Of a DNA stretch of 45,174 bases, positions 7,194 to 16,174 are shown piece after piece. The translations under genes were made by a program, and so were the position numbers. The DNA is from RGIG5579 sp045597125 (GTDB lineage: Bacteria > Bacillota > Clostridia > Oscillospirales > SIG627), in NCBI GenBank assembly GCA_045597125.1, contig JAZODR010000001.1:1-45174 (forward strand), read 5' to 3'. The notes beneath the pieces were generated by a model. It did not search any database. It saw only the letters and a program-made list of their open reading frames with translations, and was not told the origin of the DNA. How positions within the stretch are numbered: position 1 is the first letter of the stretch; every line of letters starts with the position of its first letter.

Positions 7194-7699
7194 TCTTTCC
7201 CTCCGTGCTTTTTATAGTAGGCGCGAATGAAAGGTTTCTCGATTTTTCGTTTCAAACGAAAAAACCGATTTTCTACAGGCTGAATGGGGGGCACTGTCAC
7301 TGCAGAAACTCCCGCAAGGCGGGCACATAAGCAATCGGTAAGAAGCTGATCTCCCACCATCAAAAATTCACTTTTCTTCACACCGAATTCTCGCATCGCT
7401 TTTTTCAGCCCTCCCGTCAAAGGCTTATGGGAATCAGGCAATGCCAAAAATCCAAAAGAAGCATTAAAGCGTTCCACACGGGCAGCATTATTATTGGATA
7501 TAAAGGCAATGGAAAACCCCATATCGCGCAGGGAAAATAGAAAAGAAATCAATTTTTCATTGGGTTCGGGAGTATCATAGGAAACCAAAGTATTATCAAT
7601 ATCAAAAGCGATGGCACGAATTCCCTTTTCATAATACCGAGAAAATGGCACATCAAAGACCTGAGCGCAGATCAAATCGGGGATCAGCAAATGTTTCAT
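7190..7699 (-). CDS. YqeG-family HAD phosphatase
   Basis: A 169-residue HAD superfamily III A phosphatase. Motif I is AFDIDNTLV (D33, D35), motif II is FISNN (about 68-70), the lysine is in SHKP (K92), and motif III is VGDQLLTD (D117, D122). YqeG proteins are conserved in Firmicutes, often near ribosome-assembly or shikimate genes; the substrate is not settled. The ribosome-binding site AGGAG precedes the ATG. It is the first gene of the operon with the aminopeptidase. Confidence 0.92.
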   Translation of the reverse strand: MKHLLIPDLICAQVFDVPFSRYYEKGIRAIAFDIDNTLVSYDTPEPNEKLISFLFSLRDMGFSIAFISNNNAARVERFNASFGFLALPDSHKPLTGGLKKAMREFGVKKSEFLMVGDQLLTDCLCARLAGVSAVTVPPIQPVENRFFRLKRKIEKPFIRAYYKKHGGKE

Positions 7700-7728
7700 T
7701 TTGCACTCCTTTTTTTCATCATAATTTG

Positions 7729-7737
7729 ATTATATCA
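7729..7737 (-). promoter_or_regulatory. Possible extended -10 promoter of the yqeG-like gene
   Basis: The minus strand shows TGATATAAT, an extended -10, about 30 bp before the gene. The -35 region is a poor match (TTTTCA), so this is a moderate call. Confidence 0.5.
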
Positions 7738-7764
7738 CAAAGAGTGCAATGTGAAAAGACTTTT

Positions 7765-8490
7765 TTATACTTGCGCGGAAATTTCCTTTTTCAATTTGGC
7801 AATGATTTTCTTTTCCAATCTTGAAATATAGGACTGGCTGATACCCATTCGATCGGCAACCTCCTTTTGCGTCAGCTCCTTTTGCCCCAGAAGTCCAAAG
7901 CGCATTACAATAATATTGCGATCACGTGTGGATAGCTTTTTCAACGCCGAAAACAGAAGTCTGAAATCCTCTTCCCGTTCCAGATCCCGATGAATTTCTT
8001 CTCCGTCCGTTCCGAGAATGTCCCCGAGAAGAAGTTCGTTTCCGTCAAAATCCACATTCAGTGGCTCATCAATGGAAATCTCATTTTTGCGCGTACTGAG
8101 TTTGCGCAAAAACATCAGAATCTCGTTTTCCACACATTTGGAGCAGTATGTAGCAAGTTTAATGTTTTTATCCGATCGAAAACTGGTGACCCCTTTCATC
8201 AGACCAATGGTGCCAATGGAAATCAGATCCTCCATTCCCACACCCGAATTTTCAAATTTTTTGGCTATATATACCACAAGCCTCAAATTATGCTCCACCA
8301 AAAGATTGCGATAATATTCTACCTCTTCTCCCCGTTCCATATGCTGGATACACATCCGCTCCGCTTCCATTTCCAAGGGTGGTGGCAATTCATCCGTTCC
8401 GTTGATGTAAAATATTTCTCCCTCGGGATTGGGACAAAACAGGGAAAAAAATGCCCGCAGGCGACAAAACAAAATTGACAAAATCGGCAT
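7765..8490 (-). CDS. sigE: RNA polymerase sporulation sigma factor SigE
   Basis: The 241-residue protein is a mother-cell sigma factor. An N-terminal hydrophobic pro-sequence (LSILFCRLRAFFSLF) is followed by the EIFYINGTDELPPP cleavage region. Region 2 has NLRLVVYIAKKFEN and DLISIGTIGLMKGV, and region 4 has the helix-turn-helix ending in MGISQSYISRLEKKI, all closely as in Bacillus SigE. The pro-form is activated by SpoIIGA, whose gene lies 13 bases upstream. The start is the ATG at 8488-8490 with AGGAGG; the longer in-frame reading overlaps spoIIGA. Confidence 0.96.
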   Translation of the reverse strand: MPILSILFCRLRAFFSLFCPNPEGEIFYINGTDELPPPLEMEAERMCIQHMERGEEVEYYRNLLVEHNLRLVVYIAKKFENSGVGMEDLISIGTIGLMKGVTSFRSDKNIKLATYCSKCVENEILMFLRKLSTRKNEISIDEPLNVDFDGNELLLGDILGTDGEEIHRDLEREEDFRLLFSALKKLSTRDRNIIVMRFGLLGQKELTQKEVADRMGISQSYISRLEKKIIAKLKKEISAQV

Positions 8491-8503
8491 CACAAGCTCC
8501 TCC

Positions 8504-9337
8504 TCATAAAACGGAAAGGGGTACCAGACAGGGACATCCGCCAAAGCCGCCGCCGGAAAAATCCAGCGCAACCAAAACATCCCTTTCTTCCCATTTCTTT
8601 TTTTGTTTTCCTATGGGAACCACCCGTACCCGTTCAGGGAGAAATGCATACAAATTTCTCTCGCCGCCCACAGTGCGGATCGGGACGCAAAATAGCCTCT
8701 CCCTTACAGTAAGTTCCCCTCTCTCCATACTACTAATAAATTCCTGCGGCAATAGCGGAACGGCATACTCCGCCTTCAAAAGCAAAACAGGTCGACCGGC
8801 ATCCGGATCACGTAGTAAAAGTCCCGAATCCACCAGCCCAAAATAATGCTCACATCTACCGCCAAAAGAAATACTCAGACTGACCACCGCAGTATCTAAT
8901 TTTCGATTCATATGATTTGCCCACAAAGCATACGCACACACCCCCAGAAGCACCACACCGAGAAGTACACCCAAACCAAGTTTTGCTTCGGTTCCCCGAG
9001 GCAAAAGATAATAAGAGAGCATCTGTGCCGCTCCGCCTAAAAAAACTGCTCCCGAAAACGAAAACAAAGCCGGCTTGATCCAGCGCCCCGATCGGTCTAT
9101 GCCAAAGCAAAGTGCAATCATTGCCACAAACACTGCAATGGACAGGAAAAGAATCATCAATTGTCCCAGCTGCAAAAAAGTAAGACCGGTTGAAAAAAGA
9201 GCCCCGAAAAAAGCCGCTAAAAGCAATTTCCACAGAGGCACTTTTCGCGAAGCGGAAAGCGCGCCTACGGAAAGAGATACCAAATCCATTAAAAAATTGG
9301 TGGCAAAATACTGATCAATATAAAAAACTTCGTTCAT
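8504..9337 (-). CDS. spoIIGA: Sporulation sigma-E factor processing peptidase SpoIIGA
   Basis: A 277-residue membrane aspartic protease that processes pro-SigE at the sporulation septum. The N-terminal half has about five membrane segments starting at MNEVFYIDQYFATNF; the C-terminal half has the aspartate motif LVDSGLLLRDP with D170 as the catalytic residue, as in the family motif DSGN-L-DP. The start is the ATG at 9335-9337 with GGAGG upstream. It forms the spoIIG operon with sigE and is preceded by Spo0A-type boxes. Confidence 0.94.
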   Translation of the reverse strand: MNEVFYIDQYFATNFLMDLVSLSVGALSASRKVPLWKLLLAAFFGALFSTGLTFLQLGQLMILFLSIAVFVAMIALCFGIDRSGRWIKPALFSFSGAVFLGGAAQMLSYYLLPRGTEAKLGLGVLLGVVLLGVCAYALWANHMNRKLDTAVVSLSISFGGRCEHYFGLVDSGLLLRDPDAGRPVLLLKAEYAVPLLPQEFISSMERGELTVRERLFCVPIRTVGGERNLYAFLPERVRVVPIGKQKKKWEERDVLVALDFSGGGFGGCPCLVPLSVL

Positions 9338-9357
9338 TTCCGTTTCCTCCAAAAGGT

Positions 9358-9391
9358 AGTATAAGCCTTTCGTCATCGCTTTTTTGTCGAA
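9358..9391 (-). promoter_or_regulatory. spoIIG promoter with two Spo0A boxes
   Basis: The minus strand carries -10 TATACT (9358-9363), a 0A box TGACGAA (9369-9375) and a perfect 0A box TTTGTCGAA in inverted orientation (9383-9391). The TTCGAC of the second box lies 22 bp from the -10, recalling the unusual 22-bp spacing of the Bacillus spoIIG promoter. Spo0A-P activation in early sporulation is the likely control. Confidence 0.75.
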
Positions 9392-9532
9392 GCAGGGGTG
9401 ATTGACATAACGAAAATGTAATATGCGCATATGGAATTCATATTCCAAAATAGCAAAAATCTCTTGCTTTTTTGAGAAATTTTGGATAAACTGATACAGA
9501 ATAGACTTGATTTAACAAAAGGAGAAAACACT

Positions 9533-10483
9533 ATGAGTAAAAAAATCACCATCCTGGGTGTGGGTAACGTAGGCGCTACCATAGCCTATACATTAACGCA
9601 AAACAGTATCGCTTCCGAAATCGTTCTGATTGATATCAACCGTGCAAAGGCTGAAGGCGAAGCAATGGATATTATCCACGGCGCCCCCTTCTCTACCCCC
9701 TTAAATATTTATGCAGGTGATTATCCGGATGCTGCAGGCTCCGACATCGTTATCATTACCTCGGGTGTGGGCAGAAAGCCCGGGCAATCCCGTTTGGAGC
9801 TGGCCAGCATCAATACCAAACTGATCCAAGAAATTGCTCCCAAAATCGCAAGCTACTGCCCCAACGCTGTTTACATCATCGTCAGCAACCCCGTTGACAT
9901 TCTTACCTACGCTTTTATTAAGTTCTCCGGACTTCCCGCAAGTCAGGTCATTGGCAGCGGCACGATGCTGGATACCTCCCGACTGCGCAGTTTGGTCTCC
10001 AATCGTCTTTCTATCAGCGCAAAGAATATTCACGCTTACGTATTCGGTGAGCACGGCGACTCCTCCACCTTCCCGTGGAGCGTAACCAGTGTCATCGGTA
10101 TGGACTTCAGACAATATTGCCGCGCGATTCATCACTACACCGAAGAGCAGACCGATGTATTTCTGCGCGGTGTGGAAAAGGACGTGAGAGATGCGGGAGG
10201 CGAGATCATCAAGAGAAAGGGTGCAACCTACTACGCTGTCTCAACTTGTGTTGCCACCATTGCAAAAGCAATCTACTCTTCCAATGACTCGGTACTGACT
10301 GTTTCCTGCCTTGCACACAACCGCTACGGCATCAAAGAAGATGTATGTCTTTCCCTGCCCTGCATCCTTGGCCCCAAGGGCATTGTGCGCGAGGTGGATC
10401 CTCCCTTGCTTCCCGAAGAAATGAAGAGCGTTCAGCACAGCGCAAAAGTTCTCCGCGAAATTTTGGACAACGTTGGTTTGTAA
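9533..10483 (+). CDS. L-lactate dehydrogenase family protein (lactate/malate type)
   Basis: A 316-residue NAD-dependent 2-hydroxyacid dehydrogenase of the LDH/MDH fold. The nucleotide loop is GVGNVG (9-14) and the catalytic histidine is in FGEHGDSS (H174); the SGTMLDTSR stretch is LDH-like. The substrate-specificity position, glutamine in classical LDH, is arginine here (R81 in GVGRKPGQSR), as in malate dehydrogenases and some clostridial LDH-like enzymes. So lactate or malate are both possible. The start is the ATG at 9533 with AAAGGAG upstream; a longer reading has no site. It is monocistronic and divergent from spoIIGA. Confidence 0.88.
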   Translation: MSKKITILGVGNVGATIAYTLTQNSIASEIVLIDINRAKAEGEAMDIIHGAPFSTPLNIYAGDYPDAAGSDIVIITSGVGRKPGQSRLELASINTKLIQEIAPKIASYCPNAVYIIVSNPVDILTYAFIKFSGLPASQVIGSGTMLDTSRLRSLVSNRLSISAKNIHAYVFGEHGDSSTFPWSVTSVIGMDFRQYCRAIHHYTEEQTDVFLRGVEKDVRDAGGEIIKRKGATYYAVSTCVATIAKAIYSSNDSVLTVSCLAHNRYGIKEDVCLSLPCILGPKGIVREVDPPLLPEEMKSVQHSAKVLREILDNVGL

Positions 10484-10493
10484 CAACATTTTT

Positions 10494-10538
10494 TAATAGC
10501 ACCCTCAAAGTCAGACATTTTGAGGGTGCTATTTTTTT
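10494..10538 (+). terminator. Terminator of the dehydrogenase gene
   Basis: The stem AATAGCACCCTCAAA / TTTGAGGGTGCTATT with an 8-9 base loop is followed by a run of T. Confidence 0.92.
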
Positions 10539-10557
10539 GTTTTTTTGTAATTTTTGG

Positions 10558-10586
10558 TTGAAATAAATCGAAAGATGTATTATAAT
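10558..10586 (+). promoter_or_regulatory. Promoter of the DUF1846-galE operon
   Basis: -35 TTGAAA (10558-10563), 17-bp spacer and -10 TATAAT (10581-10586) lie 40 bp before the gene start. Confidence 0.8.
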
Positions 10587-10626
10587 ATATTTTGAATTTT
10601 TTAAAAACAGAAACGGAGCAAAAGCG

Positions 10627-12111
10627 ATGCTGAAAATCGGTTTCGACAATGAAAAATACCTTACCCTACAATCCAAACAAATCAAGGAACGCATCAGTAA
10701 GTTTGGCGGAAAGTTATATCTGGAGTTTGGCGGGAAGCTATTTGATGATTTCCATGCCGCCCGTGTACTTCCCGGATTCCAGCCGGACAGCAAAATTCGT
10801 ATGCTGATGCAGCTCAAGGAAGAAGCGGAGATCGTTCTGGTAATCAATGCTTTTGATATTGAGAAAAACAAGGTGCGCGGAGATCTCGGCATTACTTACG
10901 AGCAGGACACTCTTCGCCTCATTGACGCCTTCCGCGGTTGCGGTCTATTTGTAGGAAGCGTGGTATTGACCCGTTTCGCAGGTCAAGCATCTGCCATCAA
11001 ATTCCGCGAAAAGCTGGAAACCCTTGGAATTCGCGTATTTCAGCACTATACCATTGAGGGTTATCCGGAGGATATCCAAAAGGTAATCAGCGAGGAAGGC
11101 TACGGCAAGAATGATTACATTAAAACCGAGCGAAGCCTGGTCATAGTTACCGCACCCGGTCCCGGAAGCGGTAAAATGGCAGTTTGCCTATCTCAGCTTT
11201 ATCACGACAATTTAAAGGGGATCAAAGCAGGCTATGCAAAATTCGAAACCTTCCCCATCTGGAATCTTCCCTTGAATCACCCTGTCAATCTGGCATACGA
11301 AGCAGCGACTGCCGATTTGAACGATGTGAATATGCTGGATCCCTTTCATCTGGATGCATACGGGGAAACCACTGTCAATTATAATCGCGATGTAGAGATC
11401 TTCCCCGTTGTACGTGCTATGTTTGAAAAGATTTACGGAATCTCCCCCTACAAGTCTCCCACGGATATGGGTGTCAATATGGTAGGCTACTGTATCACCA
11501 ATGACGATACCTGTCGCCAGGCAAGTAAAAACGAGATTATCCGTCGTTATTTTACGGCAGAATGTGACAAGCGAAAAGGGCATAATGTAGATACTGCCAT
11601 TTCCAAGCTCAAGCTTTTAATGACACAGCTTGGAATTGCTCCCGAAGACCGCGCCTTTGCCCAAATGGCAAGAGATAAGAGAGAAGCAACGGGCCAGCCC
11701 GCCGCTTCTCTCCAGCTCCCCGACGGAAGAGTGGTTGTAGGAAAGACCTCCAAGCTTCTCGGCGCCTCTTCCGCTCTGATCCTCAACGCGCTGAAAGCTC
11801 TGGCAGGAATTGACAAAGAGATAGATCTGATCTCTCGCGAAGTCATTGAGCCCGTGCAAGAGCTGAAAATCAAAAATCTCGGCAACCACAACCCCAGACT
11901 GCACACCAACGAAGTGCTCATTGCTCTTTCCATCGCGGCGGCACACGATAAAAATGCAAAACGTGCCATTGATCAGCTTCCTCTCCTGAAGGGCTGCGAG
12001 GCACATTCCACCGTCATTCTCACTGAAATTGATGCGGGTATTTTCCGCAAACTGGGAATGAATTTGACCTGCGACCCCGAATACCAAACCAAAAAATTAT
12101 TTCACAATTAA
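10627..12111 (+). CDS. DUF1846 domain-containing protein
   Basis: A 494-residue cytosolic protein of the DUF1846 family, well known by sequence in Firmicutes and of normal length, but with no established reaction. A glycine-rich TAPGPGSGKMAVCLSQ stretch (about 174-189) resembles a nucleotide-binding P-loop variant; the family is described as having a P-loop-like part, and this reading is inference. The start is ATG with a weak GGAGC upstream. It is the first gene of an operon with galE and a VanY-like peptidase. Confidence 0.88.
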   Translation: MLKIGFDNEKYLTLQSKQIKERISKFGGKLYLEFGGKLFDDFHAARVLPGFQPDSKIRMLMQLKEEAEIVLVINAFDIEKNKVRGDLGITYEQDTLRLIDAFRGCGLFVGSVVLTRFAGQASAIKFREKLETLGIRVFQHYTIEGYPEDIQKVISEEGYGKNDYIKTERSLVIVTAPGPGSGKMAVCLSQLYHDNLKGIKAGYAKFETFPIWNLPLNHPVNLAYEAATADLNDVNMLDPFHLDAYGETTVNYNRDVEIFPVVRAMFEKIYGISPYKSPTDMGVNMVGYCITNDDTCRQASKNEIIRRYFTAECDKRKGHNVDTAISKLKLLMTQLGIAPEDRAFAQMARDKREATGQPAASLQLPDGRVVVGKTSKLLGASSALILNALKALAGIDKEIDLISREVIEPVQELKIKNLGNHNPRLHTNEVLIALSIAAAHDKNAKRAIDQLPLLKGCEAHSTVILTEIDAGIFRKLGMNLTCDPEYQTKKLFHN

Positions 12112-12129
12112 TTTTCAAGGAGTGATATT

Positions 12130-13125
12130 ATGAAAATTCTCGTTACCGGCGGTACCGGCTTCATCGGTTCTCACACCGTTGTGGAGATAATTGAAGCTGG
12201 ACATCAACCAATTATTGTTGACAATCTTTCCAATTCCTCCCCCAAGGTATTAGACGATATCAAGACCATCACGGGAATAAAACCCGCTTTTTACAAAGCC
12301 GACATCCGCGATAAGGCTGCTCTGGAGCAGATCTTTGCCGAAAATTCCATTGATGCCGTCATCCACTTTGCAGGACTGAAAGCCGTCGGCGAATCCGTTC
12401 AAATTCCTTTGGAGTATTACCACAATAATATTACAGGCACTCTGATCCTTTGCGACGTAATGCGAAATGCAGGATGCAAAACCATCGTATTTTCTTCCTC
12501 CGCAACGGTTTACGGAACAAACAATGTGTCCCCCTTCAAAGAGGATATGCCAACCTCCTGCACCAACCCCTACGGCTGGACAAAACTGATGCTGGAGCAG
12601 ATTCTTACCGACCTTTCTGTTTCCGACCCTGAATGGAGCGTAGTGCTTCTCAGATATTTTAACCCCATCGGTGCCCACGAAAGCGGTTTGATCGGCGAAA
12701 ATCCCAGCGGCATTCCCAACAACCTTTTCCCGTACGTTGCCAGAGTAGCAGCCGGAATTCTTCCTTGTCTTTCGGTTTTCGGCAACGACTACGATACACC
12801 CGACGGAACCGGCGTCCGCGACTATATCCATGTAGTAGATTTGGCACAGGGACACCTGAAAGCACTGGACTATGCCACCTCTCACAAGGGTTCGGAAGCT
12901 GTGAATTTGGGAACTTCCCGCGGAACCAGCGTTCTGGAATTGGTTCGCGCCTTTGAAAAAGCAAGCGGTACGAAGGTCAATTACAAGATTGCTCCCCGCC
13001 GTCCCGGAGATATTGGCAGTTGCTATGCCAACACGGAAAAAGCGGAAAAGCTGTTAGGCTGGAAGGCAAAATACGGAATTGAAGATATGTGCCGTCACGG
13101 ATGGGCATATATAAACAAGAAATAA
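12130..13125 (+). CDS. galE: UDP-glucose 4-epimerase
   Basis: A 331-residue extended short-chain dehydrogenase that interconverts UDP-glucose and UDP-galactose using bound NAD. The dinucleotide loop is TGGTGFIG (6-13), the catalytic serine lies in SSSATVYG and the catalytic pair is Y148 and K152 in NPYGWTK. It follows the DUF1846 gene by 18 bases with AAGGAG before the ATG. The product would supply galactose units for cell-surface polymers, in keeping with a neighbouring peptidoglycan peptidase. Confidence 0.95.
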   Translation: MKILVTGGTGFIGSHTVVEIIEAGHQPIIVDNLSNSSPKVLDDIKTITGIKPAFYKADIRDKAALEQIFAENSIDAVIHFAGLKAVGESVQIPLEYYHNNITGTLILCDVMRNAGCKTIVFSSSATVYGTNNVSPFKEDMPTSCTNPYGWTKLMLEQILTDLSVSDPEWSVVLLRYFNPIGAHESGLIGENPSGIPNNLFPYVARVAAGILPCLSVFGNDYDTPDGTGVRDYIHVVDLAQGHLKALDYATSHKGSEAVNLGTSRGTSVLELVRAFEKASGTKVNYKIAPRRPGDIGSCYANTEKAEKLLGWKAKYGIEDMCRHGWAYINKK

Positions 13126-13131
13126 CATAGA

Positions 13132-14076
13132 ATGAGAAAAAGAAATATATATACCACAATGATTGCTTTGGTTTCACTTTTGTTCGCAGGGGTTTTAGTT
13201 CTTGCGCTTCAGATTCCCCAAGTGACCTTTGCAAATTCTCTCCGCTTTCCCGTAGGAGCCAAGATTACGCTGAGCGATATTGTGCAAGACGTTCAATACG
13301 GAAGCCTTGTCCATCCGGACAAGCTTTTGGATTCTTCAAATGAAGGACTGATCAAATTTACTTTCACTCTGAAAAATCTACTCAAGGTCAAAAGTGAGAA
13401 AGAAATTATGATTGAGTTTTATAAGCCCGAAGAACAAACGGACACAAACACTTCGCCTGTCCTTTTTGGAAACAACGGAACACCGATTGACGGAATTTAC
13501 ACCACGAAAAACGGAAAAACCCTTGAAATACTGGATGGAATTGCTACCGTGGATGGTCATATGATTGTCAACAAAAGTTTCCCCTTGCCGAAAAACTACA
13601 ATCCCGGTGATTTAACAAAAGAGACCAAAGCGGCTTACGACAGTTTGCTGACAGCAGCGAAAAAAGCGAATATCCCCTTAAAAATTGATAACGGATTCCG
13701 TTCCTGGGAAATCCAGCACAATCTATTCAGCAGCTACGTTAAAGAAGATTCTCTGGAAAATGCGCTCACCTATTCTGCCAAAGCAGGACACAGCGAGCAC
13801 CAGACAGGTCTTGCAATCGATCTACTTCTTTCCAACTCCAACGAAGCAAAGCTCCCCAAAAACAAAGTGATTTTGGATTGGCTGGCAGAAAATGCTTACA
13901 AGTACGGATTCATCCTCCGCTATCCCGAAGGAAAGACCCACATTACCGGCTATATTTTTGAGCCTTGGCACTATCGCTACGTAGGTACAGAGCTTGCAGA
14001 AACCCTTTACAACGGCGGTAATTGGATTACCATGGAAGAGTATTTCGGGGTGGACAGCGTTTACAAAGAACACTAA
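13132..14076 (+). CDS. VanY-like M15-family D-alanyl-D-alanine carboxypeptidase, membrane anchored
   Basis: A 314-residue protein with an N-terminal membrane segment (about residues 8-28) that anchors or exports it. The C-terminal M15B domain has the zinc and catalytic motifs GHSEHQTGLAID (H223, D230) and FEPWHYRYVG (E277, H280). Such enzymes trim the D-Ala-D-Ala ends of peptidoglycan stems. Residues about 35-150 form a region I do not recognise, perhaps a wall-side spacer. It follows galE by six bases; a vancomycin-resistance role is not suggested because no van genes are near. Confidence 0.9.
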   Translation: MRKRNIYTTMIALVSLLFAGVLVLALQIPQVTFANSLRFPVGAKITLSDIVQDVQYGSLVHPDKLLDSSNEGLIKFTFTLKNLLKVKSEKEIMIEFYKPEEQTDTNTSPVLFGNNGTPIDGIYTTKNGKTLEILDGIATVDGHMIVNKSFPLPKNYNPGDLTKETKAAYDSLLTAAKKANIPLKIDNGFRSWEIQHNLFSSYVKEDSLENALTYSAKAGHSEHQTGLAIDLLLSNSNEAKLPKNKVILDWLAENAYKYGFILRYPEGKTHITGYIFEPWHYRYVGTELAETLYNGGNWITMEEYFGVDSVYKEH

Positions 14077-14079
14077 AAA

Positions 14080-14110
14080 AACAGTTGCCGATACCGGCAA
14101 CTGTTTTTTT
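14080..14110. terminator. Bidirectional terminator between VanY-like gene and proC
   Basis: The 11-bp stem AACAGTTGCCG / CGGCAACTGTT with a 4-base loop is flanked by A and T runs on both sides of the convergent genes. Confidence 0.92.
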
Positions 14111-14116
14111 ATAACT

Positions 14117-14914
14117 TTATTTTCCTAAAGCAATTGTTTTTTTATATGCGGCAAGTACCGCATCCATTGTAGCGCCACGGAAGCTTTGCTCCTCCAAAAC
14201 GCGAACACCTTCGATGGTAGTTCCGCCGGGGCTTGTGACTGCATCCTTCAGCGTACCGGGATGCTTACCCGTTTTCAGGACCATTTCAGCAGCGCCCTTC
14301 ACGGTCTGCGCCGCGAAGCTTAAAGCGGCATCTCGGGGCAAACCGCAAGCAACCGCACCGTCTGCAAGAGCCTCAATAAACAGGTACGCAAAAGCAGGGC
14401 CGCATCCATGCAAAGCGCTTGCCGCATCAATTTTACTTTCATCAATCTTTTCAACAAGACCGGCTTTGGAAAGCACTTTCACAAAAGTTTCTTCCGTTTC
14501 CGCTAAAACCTGTTGAGTGCAGTACACAATAACCCCCTCTCCCACCATAACAGGAGTATTGGGCATAATTCGGATCACGGGTATAGATTCCCCAATCCCT
14601 TTTTCAATGGTAGAAATGGGAATACCCGCAGCCATAGTTACAAGGGTGAGCGAACCGCATCTGCACTTGACCGCAGAAGAAATCTCTGTCAAAAGCTCGG
14701 GCAAAACCTGAGGCTTCACTCCCAAAAACACCATATCGCAAGTGTTCACAAGAGTTATGTTGTCTGTGCTGACACCACCCAAATTTTCTGCCAATGTCTG
14801 CGCCTTCTCTGCAAAGAAATCTGCAAAATAAAGCTCCGTTGTCAAACTGCTTTTGGCTACTGCAGTAGCAAGAGCCGTGCCCATATTCCCCGTTCCGATA
14901 AAACCGATTTTCAT
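14117..14914 (-). CDS. proC: Pyrroline-5-carboxylate reductase
   Basis: A 265-residue enzyme that makes proline from pyrroline-5-carboxylate with NAD(P)H. The nucleotide loop is GFIGTGNMG (4-12), and the conserved C-terminal region has the TSPGGTTIEG motif near 229-238. The length is normal. It is the last gene of the proB-proA-proC operon, with AAGGAG in the nine-base gap after proA. Confidence 0.95.
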   Translation of the reverse strand: MKIGFIGTGNMGTALATAVAKSSLTTELYFADFFAEKAQTLAENLGGVSTDNITLVNTCDMVFLGVKPQVLPELLTEISSAVKCRCGSLTLVTMAAGIPISTIEKGIGESIPVIRIMPNTPVMVGEGVIVYCTQQVLAETEETFVKVLSKAGLVEKIDESKIDAASALHGCGPAFAYLFIEALADGAVACGLPRDAALSFAAQTVKGAAEMVLKTGKHPGTLKDAVTSPGGTTIEGVRVLEEQSFRGATMDAVLAAYKKTIALGK

Positions 14915-14923
14915 AATAACTCC

Positions 14924-16174
14924 TTATCTTACCGTTCCGTTTCCGCGGATGATATATTTGTAGGTGCAAAGTTCCCGCAAGCCCATTGGACCTCTTGCGT
15001 GAAGCTTTTGGGTAGAGATTCCCATTTCGCAGCCAAGCCCGAATTCACCGCCGTCGGTGAAACGGGTAGAAGCATTGACATATACGGAAGTACTATCCAC
15101 TACCGCAGTAAAATACGAAGCGGCATCATCCGATTCCGTAACGATTGCTTCGGAATGACCCGTAGAATGCGCGCGAATATGATCACAGGCTTCTTCTACG
15201 TTTTTCACCACGCGTACTGCCAAAATATAATCGAGAAATTCCGTATCAAAGTCCGATTCCCCTGCAAGCTTACCTTCAATAATTTGCGCCGCTTTTTCAC
15301 AAAGGCGAAGCTCTACGGGATTCTCTTTTCTTTTGGTGACAAGTCTTTCTTTCATAAGAGGCAAAAACTTGTCAGCGATTTCCTCGGATACAAGCAGTAC
15401 TTCTGCCGCATTGCATACCGAAGGACGACTGGTCTTTGCATTTTCAATAATATCCAGCGCCTTTTCAAAATCTGCCGCCGCATCTACAAAAACGTGGCAA
15501 ATACCTGTACCCGTCTGAATACAAGGAACGGTGGCATTTTCCACGCAAGCGCGAATCAGACCTGCACCGCCGCGAGGAATCAGCATATCCAGATATCCTT
15601 CAGCTTTCATCATTTCTAAAGAACTTGTACGAGTAGTATCTTCAACAAGAGAAATTGCCTCGCAGGGCAGTCCCAAATTTGCCAAGCCACGACGCATTGC
15701 CTTTACAATGGCAAAAGAGGAGCGAAACGCTTCCTTACCGCCACGTAATACACAGGCATTGCCGCTTTTGATGGCAAGACTTGCCGCATCGCTTGTTACA
15801 TTGGGGCGGGATTCGTAAATGATGCCCACTACCCCCAAGGGGCAGGAAATCTTGCGGATCACAAGACCGTTTTCCCTCTTCACTTCATCCAGAACCAAGC
15901 CTACGGGATCGGGCAAATAGGTTAACGCACGAATGCCCGCTGCCATTCCCTTAATTCTCTCAGAGGTCAGACGCAGGCGATCCAGCATTACGTCACTGAT
16001 GATGCCTTTTGCATTTTCCAAATCTTTTTCATTTTCACCGAGAATCTCGTCAGTGGCAAGGAGAAGCTCCTTTGCCATTTCCTCCAGTGCGGCATTCTTC
16101 TTGTCGGTGGAAAGACGGTTGATGGAAAGAGAGGCTTTTTTTGCTTCTTTCAAAATTTCGGACGTGAGCTTCAT
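14924..16174 (-). CDS. proA: Glutamate-5-semialdehyde dehydrogenase (gamma-glutamyl phosphate reductase)
   Basis: A 416-residue aldehyde-dehydrogenase-fold enzyme that reduces gamma-glutamyl phosphate in proline synthesis. Visible landmarks are GVVGIIYESRPNVT, the AILRGG-type stretch (ACVLRGGKEA), the RGGAGLI loop and the cysteine-bearing SVCNAAEVLL active-site segment. It overlaps proB by four bases (ATGA), so the kinase and reductase that hand over the labile phosphate are made together. Confidence 0.96.
   Translation of the reverse strand: MKLTSEILKEAKKASLSINRLSTDKKNAALEEMAKELLLATDEILGENEKDLENAKGIISDVMLDRLRLTSERIKGMAAGIRALTYLPDPVGLVLDEVKRENGLVIRKISCPLGVVGIIYESRPNVTSDAASLAIKSGNACVLRGGKEAFRSSFAIVKAMRRGLANLGLPCEAISLVEDTTRTSSLEMMKAEGYLDMLIPRGGAGLIRACVENATVPCIQTGTGICHVFVDAAADFEKALDIIENAKTSRPSVCNAAEVLLVSEEIADKFLPLMKERLVTKRKENPVELRLCEKAAQIIEGKLAGESDFDTEFLDYILAVRVVKNVEEACDHIRAHSTGHSEAIVTESDDAASYFTAVVDSTSVYVNASTRFTDGGEFGLGCEMGISTQKLHARGPMGLRELCTYKYIIRGNGTVR

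Noticed and set aside
13132..14076. Vancomycin-resistance vanY
   Set aside because: Only the peptidase fold matches; no vanR, vanS, vanH or ligase gene is near, so a housekeeping wall role is more likely.
14513..15619. 368-codon open frame opposite proC/proA
   Set aside because: Shadow of two real enzymes in an operon.
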